This document shows positions 51,576 through 58,114 of a stretch of DNA of 58,114 bases, in pieces. This DNA comes from Chara braunii (taxonomy: Eukaryota > Streptophyta > Charophyceae > Charales > Characeae). Positions within the stretch are counted from its first letter, which is position 1. Every line of letters begins with the position of its first letter. The stretch spans positions 1,453,146-1,511,259 of the forward strand of contig BFEA01000257.1 of the NCBI GenBank assembly GCA_003427395.1, given 5' to 3'. The position numbers and the translations under genes are program-made. The notes under the pieces were generated by a model, which ran no database searches, was not told the DNA's origin, and worked only from the letters and a program-made list of their open reading frames with translations.

Positions 51576-52771
51576 TTATTGGGAGCAGTGGGAGGAGGTA
51601 CAGTCCCCCAACGCCACCTGTAACCCCAAAAAACGCTCTGCAACGTTCGCTTCAACCCGTGTCATCCCCCACTGAACTGTCATTGGGAATTGTCTCGGAA
51701 GAAAGAAGATTGATTTGTTCCTGTTCACCGCGGCTTCAGATAGCTCTGCGAAATCCATTAGGCACTTCTTAAGTGCACCCAGCGAGCAAACATCGTTGGA
51801 TGAGATTGCAAAGAGGTCATCTGCGAAGGTCTTCACTCGACTTTCTCTCTCATCCAACAAGCATAGATTGACGATCTCCGGATGTTTGCGAATGTTGCAG
51901 AGGAGCGTCTCTACGTGCAGGACAAACAGCAGTGGAGCCAACGGGCAACCTTGTCGCAGCGAGCGGCTAAGTTGGAATTCTTCCGAAATTTTGTCGTTGA
52001 CACAGACCGATCTTGTAGAAAAAGCGTAGAGTACCTTTACCCATTGGCAGAATGTTTCTCTGAATCCCTGAAGACGCAAGGTGGTTAGGACAAAAGTCCG
52101 GTTCACCTTGTCATAAGCTTTTTCGAGGTCCAGCAGGAGGACTGTCTTGTTGGTCTCCTCTCTCCCAATTAGTTCAAGAGCCTCGATAGTCGTCACGATA
52201 TTTTCAAAAATAGACCGTCCTGAAACAAAAGCTCCCTGATCTCGGTGGACCAAGCTAGGTAGGTAGTTTGCAAGTTTGATGGCCGGTGTTTTAGCCAAAA
52301 TCTTGTATGGTACGTTGAGCAGGGAGATCGGACGCCAATTTCAAACTTCACTGCGCTCCCCTTTCGTGAAAATCAACAAAATTATCCCTCTTGTCATGGT
52401 TCTCCCCAACCTTCCGCCAATGCCGAGAGTTCCAATTCTGTTACTGGTCTATCCAACTAAAACCTTGCTTCCTATGTGACGCGCATTGTCAGGTTGCTCC
52501 AAAGTGTTGAGCCTTCTGCCATGTTACCATCCAGGTCATCGTAGGGTCTCCTTGTTGTCATGATATCTTGGTAGTATTCCACTGCGTAGCTACACATTTC
52601 TCCATTAGTGGTTGTCAGTGGTCTTCCTAGCTGGTGCGGATATCTCAATTCCCTCATTTGGATTATCTTGTTCTTTGGGATAAGCTTTTTGAAGGTTTCC
52701 TTCGTCACCCGGTCGGAGGTTGTTATGCCTTTAGCCCCTAGGATCTTGAGCCACTTTTCCTGTTTTTGCAC
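51576..52771 (-). pseudogene. LINE reverse transcriptase
   Basis: Frame 52298-51576 (240 codons): QGAFVSGRSIFENIVTTIEA, VLLLDLEKAYDKVNRTFV (first catalytic Asp), SLRQGCPLAPLLFVLHVE, and the catalytic FADD box (VKTFADDLFAIS). An upstream piece 52771-52472 carries the N-terminal RT lead-in (GEMCSYAVEYYQDIMTTR). Several stops lie between 52471 and 52299. It would prime on nicked target DNA in life. Confidence 0.93.
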
Positions 52772-53059
52772 TTGTCAATTGTCCCATTCTTGAAGCCTTT
52801 CCTTGCGTTCTTCTGCCCATAATAAATCTGAAATCGGGTGTTTTCCCATCATTCTCTCCGCCTCCTCTACTTTGTCCTTCAAGACTACTTCCTCCTTGTT
52901 CCGGTGAAATGTTGCAATCTGTGAGAACGAATCTAGCTTCAGCAAGATTACTCTTAGGCCTGCGTCTACCCACTCTGTCAGTGAATCGTTGTGAGGTTTC
53001 AATTGTTGTCAGTCATGCCAGAACTCTGTGATCCAATTTGCAATCCCCTCGTCATTCAG

Positions 53060-53836
53060 GAGCTCAGTGTTCAGGCGAAAGTAGCCCGGAACTCTCTCTG
53101 CAACGGCCGACAACGTGCAAGTCATAATGGCTGCCTTGTGGTCTGAGAGGGGATAATTGTTCGTCTTTACTTGCAGTACCTCACTTCGCAGGTCTTATGA
53201 TACTAGAAAGAAGTCAATTCTTCGACCAACTCCTGCCAACTGGCGTGAGTGGCCCACCCATGTGAAGGACTGCTCGGTAGGGTAGAACTCTCGGAATGCG
53301 TCGTGCAGGTCTCATTTTTCCACTCATTTCAGCAGCTTCCTTCGGTCGGAGGTCAGTCCTCCGTCATGTTCTAAGTCCAGGCCCGGTTTGCAGACCACAT
53401 TCCAATCCCCTGCTATCACCATGTGGTTGGCCTGAGGTAGCACAAATGACAGCATTTCAAAGAAACTGATTCTTTCGTCGGGCTTGCTAGGAGCATACAC
53501 CGTCGCAACTAGCCAGTCTTCGGCTCCGATAGCTAACTTCATCCAGCACCACCTTCCCCATACATCGCAATCGAAGACTATGAGGTGAGCATCTAGTCTG
53601 TTGTGAATCAGAATAGTAACTCGTCCTTTTGACTCTCTAGCGGGGGACCATAACTACGGTCCATTCCACCAGTCCTTCAACTGTGTCAGTTTCGATTCTG
53701 AGAGTTTAGTCTCCTGCAGCAGAAGGGTGTCAATGTTCTTTCTGTATATCCAACTTTTCAATCGGGACCCCTTCCTCCTTCCTCCCGTATCTCCCAGCCC
53801 TTGCACGTTCCAGGTAGATATCTGGATCCTACCCAT
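53060..53836 (-). pseudogene. LINE APE-type endonuclease (start of ORF2)
   Basis: ORF2 begins MGRIQISTWNVQGLGD at 53836. NTLLLQETKL-like sequence (DTLLLQETKLSES) gives the catalytic Glu. Frame 53542-53324 has VIAGDWNVVCKPG (Asp/Asn pair). Further down, in another frame near 53150, LSDHKAAIM gives the SDH motif. These are the hallmarks of the LINE apurinic-like endonuclease that nicks target DNA. The ORF2 ATG overlaps the ORF1 stop by eight bases (ATGGGTAG). Stops lie near 53650 and 53545. Confidence 0.9.
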
Positions 53837-55048
53837 TTACGCTATTTGATGGCCGCGCAGATTGGATTCTTGCAGATGGCGGATTTGTGCTCCGCGCTAT
53901 GTTTGGGACCCCACTTGACCCAGGGTTCTCCCAGTCTGGTGACAGGCAGTCTAAGAATGTACTAGATGATAGGTTGCACGATTTGGGCATGATCGGGTTT
54001 ACATCTGCCAAGAAGGAAGTTGAAACCCCTGGCTCAACTATCACTTCAGCCAGAAGATCAATCGAGGGTTGGATCATAGCATCCAACGGGAAAGTGTCCA
54101 AGCCTACATTTCTCAGCCCCAACCAAGCCACCGAAGGTATCCTTGCATCGATGAACACGATAGAATACCTGACTCCGGAAATAATCTGAACTCAAAGCGG
54201 TCTGCAAACAGGTATTTGACCTTCTCCCTTGCTGTCGAGTGCATCGGAATTTCCGCCAGACCCGTTGTTGGTAATACCAAGTTCTCATCCCAGTCCGACA
54301 GTCCGATCACGTGCACTGTTTGATCTTGTAGAGTGCATACTAGTGGAAGCAGGATGTGTTCCTCGAATGGGCGATCTTCTCTAAGACTTCCAGCTATGCT
54401 AACGCCCGCCGGAATTCTACGAGGAGACTCGTCCATACCTGAAGATGCCTGCGCTGAGTTTGAGGGTGAAAGTTGCAGATTCCCGTTAGAGCCCCCAACC
54501 CTTCCACTTGTGGGCGCATCCTAATCTTGTAGGAGGATCACTTCCTTTTTAGGCCTCCTGACTTCCATTCACCTAGATCTGCCTCTGTTCTCTGATGAAG
54601 TCTCTCTCCCAGTAGGATACGCAGCATAGTTTAGTCCTTGTCCCGAACCATAAACATTTTGGTGATGCGCGTGGCCTGTAGGCAAAGCCGGATTATATTG
54701 CTGAAATCCCATACCCTGCCAAGCCATTGGTCCCCATGGTGCCAAATATGGTTGGAAGCCTCCATTCAACATATGTGACGACGCGTAGGAGGCTAGGCCC
54801 TGCTGCTGATTAAGATCTGGTCCGGGTATGAGCGGTCTTGGAGCTTCGCTCCTAGAACCTCCTCTAACAAACCCTTGATGAGTATACCCGGTTGCTCTTT
54901 CCTCCTGTAGCACAGCTAGACCACTACTACGGCCTCCGCTTTGCGTTTCTCCTTGCCTTCGCAGACCCTGGGGTCCGCTGACGGCTCTTGCTGAAGTCGT
55001 TGCTTGTGGTCGGTCCTCCACTGCTGGTACAAATTCTCTTGTTGTCAT
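53829..55048 (-). pseudogene. LINE ORF1 (three frame pieces)
   Basis: Piece 55048-54569 (159 codons) is Gly/Gln/Pro-rich (YASSHMLNGGFQPYLAPWGP and on), low-complexity like many LINE ORF1 N- or C-termini. Pieces 54436-54113 (HVIGLSDWDENLVLPTTGLA, then REKVKYLFADRFEFRLFPES) and 54158-53829 are continuous by frame change. I see no zinc knuckle. ORF1 proteins coat LINE RNA; no specific domain can be named here. Confidence 0.65.
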
Positions 55049-55984
55049 TCTTATGTGCCGGTCATCACCATTTCTGACGAATCAGTGTTGTAAGTGAAGA
55101 CGAGAGTTGAAGAGACCCAAGGGGCGCAACGCGGCCGAGAGCACTGCGCCCCGCCGACGCCAGTACAATCCACGAACTTGAAGCCAGGGCGAAAGCACGA
55201 GGCGCGGGGTGGCAGGGCGTGGCGACGAGCGGTGATGGGGAACAACAATAAGTGGCGAGGCGTGGGGGAAGAGGGTGGAGTTGATGGTGACAGAGGGTGA
55301 TGGAGGATGACGGGGCAGGGGGTAGGGGTGGGTAGTGGCGCCTCGTGGGACTCACGATTCGTCAGTATGGCGTGGGCGCGTGATGACTCGCAGGGAACAG
55401 CAGCGCGAGTCTTCTCCGCTCGTTTGTGGCACTTCTGCTCTTCATGAAGATTCGAACGGCGGGCTACGAGAGATGGCGGATCGAGTAGGTTCTGCCGTCA
55501 TGGATGTTCTTTCTCCCTCCGAACTGCCAGCGAGGGGTCATCGACGGGCTCGGCGGTTTGGGCTCGCTACGTGGCTGAGTTGTGGTAAGTTGGCCACGGT
55601 CCGACAATCTTCTTCGTTCAACTTTTTGGTTAGATGTGATGTAGGTCACGAGCAACTGAGACGCTTTTTCGAAGTCGATGAAGGAGGAGGTGGAGGTTGG
55701 GAGAGAGAGAGAACATGACATGTGCGGGGGGGTGTGGATAGTCCGCAGTTTCTCTTAGGTAACAACACTGATGGTTGAGGTGCTATTTTCCTTTTGATTA
55801 CAAACATTAAAATCCCTATTGAGCTTTTGTTTTTCTGTTGAAAACATGATCTAGATTTTTTAAAGGATGATGCATTTTGATGCAGGTGTGATCAGGGAGT
55901 TCTTTCTGAGGTTGTTTTTGAATGATTTCGTTGCTATGATTGTGCTGCTTAAAATCTGATTCATGAGATCGTAGGTGGTTTCTG
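55049..55984. other. No certain gene; possible LINE 5' UTR then unknown sequence
   Basis: GC-rich sequence 55090-55560 lies upstream of ORF1 and may be the LINE 5' UTR, but no boundary is visible. A GA-run sits at about 55696-55710. AT-rich sequence follows to 55984. Confidence 0.35.
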
Positions 55985-56165
55985 AATGCAATTGATCCCT
56001 AATCTGAAATTCTTTTTTTTTCTGACCCTAATCTGAAATTCGTTTTTCTGATTCTGAGCAAGATCCCTAATCTGAAATTCGCATTTTCTAAGCAGAGTTC
56101 TTAATCTTAGATTTGTATTCTCTGAGCAAGATTCCTAATCTGAAATTCGTACTCAGAGTTCATTT
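55985..56165. repeat. Minisatellite, ~46-bp unit
   Basis: CCTAATCTGAAATTCG or a close variant recurs at about 55996, 56027, 56069, 56102 (diverged) and 56140, with TTCTGAGCAAGAT-like linkers. Nothing else is recognised to 56540. Confidence 0.8.
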
Positions 56166-56539
56166 GCTCTGATCCTAATGAATGATTACTCAATTTTAGA
56201 TTACAAAGGGTTTCAAATTGTTTTTCTTAAAGTGGAGTTGATGTTCTACGTTTATCCATCCTTAATCTAATTCAAAATCTGACGTAGTTCTCTATATTTG
56301 TGCGCATAAGTTTGGACTCTTTTTTTTAATTCGATATTTGATGTCATCACGCCTGACTCCTTAATTTTTTATACCAAGGAATTTTCGAAGTTCAGATCAA
56401 ATTTGTACTTAGTTGTCAGTAAGGAAAAACACACATGATTAAGGGAAGCAGATGTTTCACACTGACGGGTGAGAAGTACGAATGGGGGGAGCAACAGGGA
56501 GGGCCTTAGTCTTCGTTAGTAGGTCAGAAGGACGTGGTT

Positions 56540-57260
56540 GGGACAACGCAGGCTAGTGCTAGAGCTTTGCTCTATAACCTGGAGGAGCGTGAGGCTTGGG
56601 GAGTTCTGTCGAGGGAGGAAGGCAGAACCAACTCGTTCGACGAAGCCGTTGCCGGGGTTTTATCCCTGACACTATCAGGGGCGTGCGACTGATGGGAGAT
56701 GTCGAGGGAGGAAGGCACTCTCTACCGTCTATACTAGGCATGGTGGCGTCTTGTAACCCTAGCATAGGAGGGTATGAGACTAGTCGTGTGTAGGATCGAG
56801 GACTGATTACGAGGCCTTTGGTTTTCCTCAAGGAGTTCAGTCGAAGGTTGCAAGTCGGTGGTTCAAGTTTGGATTTTTTGCTTTCCCTTTTTTTAGGTGT
56901 TACTCCCCTTGGTGGTCTTAAGATTGTTTTAGGGCTCTTGGGACTCCTAGCAACTCGTCTTCGGTGTTTTTTTATGCTGTTATACTCATTGATTTGCGGT
57001 TGTCCGATGCCAGAACGACGCTGGGGTGTTGCCCTGTAACCTGCGGAAGCAGGAGCGTGAGGCCAGGTAGAGAGATCTGGGGATGCTTTGGGATGGGCAT
57101 CCCACGGAACAACCAAGGGTTGCTGCTGGGACGACGCTGGTCGGAGCTGGGGTGAGTTGTGTTGCCCTGTAACCCAGCAGGATGTGGGAGCGTGAGGCCT
57201 GGAAGAGCTCGGTAGGGAGTAAGACAGTGTTGGAGAGCCTTGGAAGGGTTAGTTAGGGAT
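56540..57260. repeat. Degenerate repeat block A of the terminal array
   Basis: The phrase GACGCTGG...TTGCCCTGTAACC...GGAGCGTGAGGCC occurs at about 57012 and 57133, and a related CTCTATAACCTGGAGGAGCG at about 56570. A GTCGAGGGAGGAAGGC phrase occurs at 56609 and 56701. The 185-codon minus-strand frame here follows the repeat and is not considered a gene. Confidence 0.6.
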
Positions 57261-57349
57261 TTCAAGGGGTTTGAGCATTTGTAGGACCACCACGGTAGTT
57301 TCTTCAATAGTTCTCAGATTGATTATCAGCCGAAGCCGGGTAATGGCCC

Positions 57350-58114
57350 CGGTATCTTTAAAAAAAAGGGAGAAGGAGATGGTGAGATATCACGCGTGCT
57401 ACTAGTGAGAGGGCTAGCTGGTAGGATGGGAGTACGGTACAGCAGTAGCTGAGATGGTGGCTCTGCTGCAGTAAGTCTTGCCGGAGTGGGGTACAGGGGT
57501 TTGAGTGGGGGTGTCCGAGTCTCTTTTTGAATTGTGCATATGTTTCTGTTTCTCAAAAAAGAGGTGAGTGGGAGAAGTAGATGGTGGGATATCAAGCGTC
57601 CTACTTGTGACGGGGCTAGCTCGTAGGATGGAAATAGGGTATAGCAGCGACGAAGATGGTGGCTCTGTTGTAGTAATTCTTGCCTGAGTGAGGCAAAGAG
57701 GATTGATGGGTTTTTTTTGAGTCGTTTTCTGATTTTTTCCTACTTCTAAATTTCGGTGCAGTAACTCTCTAGCTGGCTCAAAAAACAAAAAAGGTCTCAA
57801 GATGTTGTTATATTCATAGATCTGCGGTCAGAACGACGCTGGTTGGTGTTGGAAGTAGATGGCGGGATATCAAGCGTCCTACCAGTGAGGGGGTTAGCTG
57901 GTAGGATGGAAATAGGGTATAGCAGCAACAGAGATGGTGGCTCTGGTGCAGTAAGTCTTGTCGGAGTGAGGTAAAGAGGATCGATGGCGTTTTCTAAGAC
58001 GTTTCCTGAAACTTTGACTAGGTGAGTGGGAAAAGAAGGTTGGATATCAAGCGTCCTACTAGTGAGGGGGCCAGCTGGTAGGATGGTAATAGGGTACAGC
58101 AGCAGCAGAGATGG
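57350..58114. repeat. Tandem array, four 180-280 bp units, running off the window
   Basis: The core ATATCAAGCGTCCTACTAGT, GAGGGGGCTAGCTGGTAGGATGG, then TAGGGTATAGCAGCAGCAGAGATGG begins near 57386, 57590, 57868 and 58043. In the third unit TCCTACCAG and CTGGTAGGA make a perfect 9-bp stem (about 57877-57907); it is weaker in others. GACGCTGGTTGG at 57836 links it to block A. It is cut by the window end. Confidence 0.8.

Larger units (their letters stand above)
49287..55048 (-). mobile_element. Near full-length L1-type LINE, minus strand
   Basis: A 20-nt T-run (49287-49306) is its poly(A). Reading up the minus strand: ORF1 (55048-53829), then ORF2 with an APE-type endonuclease (53836 to about 53060), a linker, RT (about 52770-51150) and a C-terminal zinc knuckle (about 50370-50110) with terminal coding to about 49800. 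Many stops and frameshifts are present. The 5' end beyond 55048 is not defined. The 3' UTR has a GAGGTC-GGG-GACCTC hairpin at about 49341-49355. Confidence 0.9.

Noticed and set aside
56559-57116. 185-codon minus-strand open frame
   Set aside because: It follows the repeat block and repeats its own peptide phrases; no domain.

Overview
The window looks like a piece of a large, repeat-rich nuclear genome of the green plant lineage. The evidence is eukaryotic spliceosomal snRNA sequence (a plant-type U6 and two U2-derived copies), long-LTR Ty3/gypsy and L1-type LINE retroelements, many fold-back (MITE-like) elements and microsatellites. No intact host protein gene could be recognised. The style of the Ty3/gypsy polyproteins suggests to me a streptophyte alga (Chara-like), but that is an impression and not proven. 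Two runs of about 765 N (15476-16240 and 33703-34466) are assembly gaps.

Layout. 1.05-5.1 kb: minus-strand, decayed chromovirus-type Ty3/gypsy pol (protease, RT, RNase H, integrase, chromodomain) bracketed by a ~180 bp direct repeat. 5.2-12.6 kb: minisatellites, a duplicated block (7.8-8.7 kb), tRNA-like sequences and a U6 snRNA-like copy. 12.87-14.96 kb: two successive arrays of stem-loops. The first has nine hairpins with an invariant loop and sequence-variable but paired stems, and is interrupted by a MITE with a clear target-site duplication. 17.8-18.9 kb: tandem array. 22.0-22.5 kb: four tRNA-like units. 23.3-24.5 kb: apparent solo LTR. 26-31 kb: LINE tails and a LINE fragment, fold-back elements and a long miRNA-precursor-like hairpin.

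31.85 to about 47.9 kb: one very large plus-strand Ty3/gypsy element with LTRs of at least 1.85 kb. Inside it are gag, protease, RT, RNase H, a PHD-type zinc finger directly ahead of the integrase, and an extra acidic ORF after pol. About 2.5 kb of gag-protease-early RT is tandemly duplicated, and the two copies carry different lesions.

48.7-49.3 kb: a U2 snRNA-derived copy split by a 396 bp MITE, next to a second U2-like fragment that abuts the poly(A) of a minus-strand LINE (49.3-55.05 kb; ORF1, endonuclease, RT, zinc knuckle). 55.9-58.1 kb: tandem repeats.

Nearly all coding material is mobile and broken by stops or frameshifts, so no cellular pathway is encoded here. The most original signals are RNA-level: the nine-hairpin array, and the LINE 3' tails in which a loop (TGATANRAGCA) is kept while the stem is replaced by different but perfectly pairing sequence.
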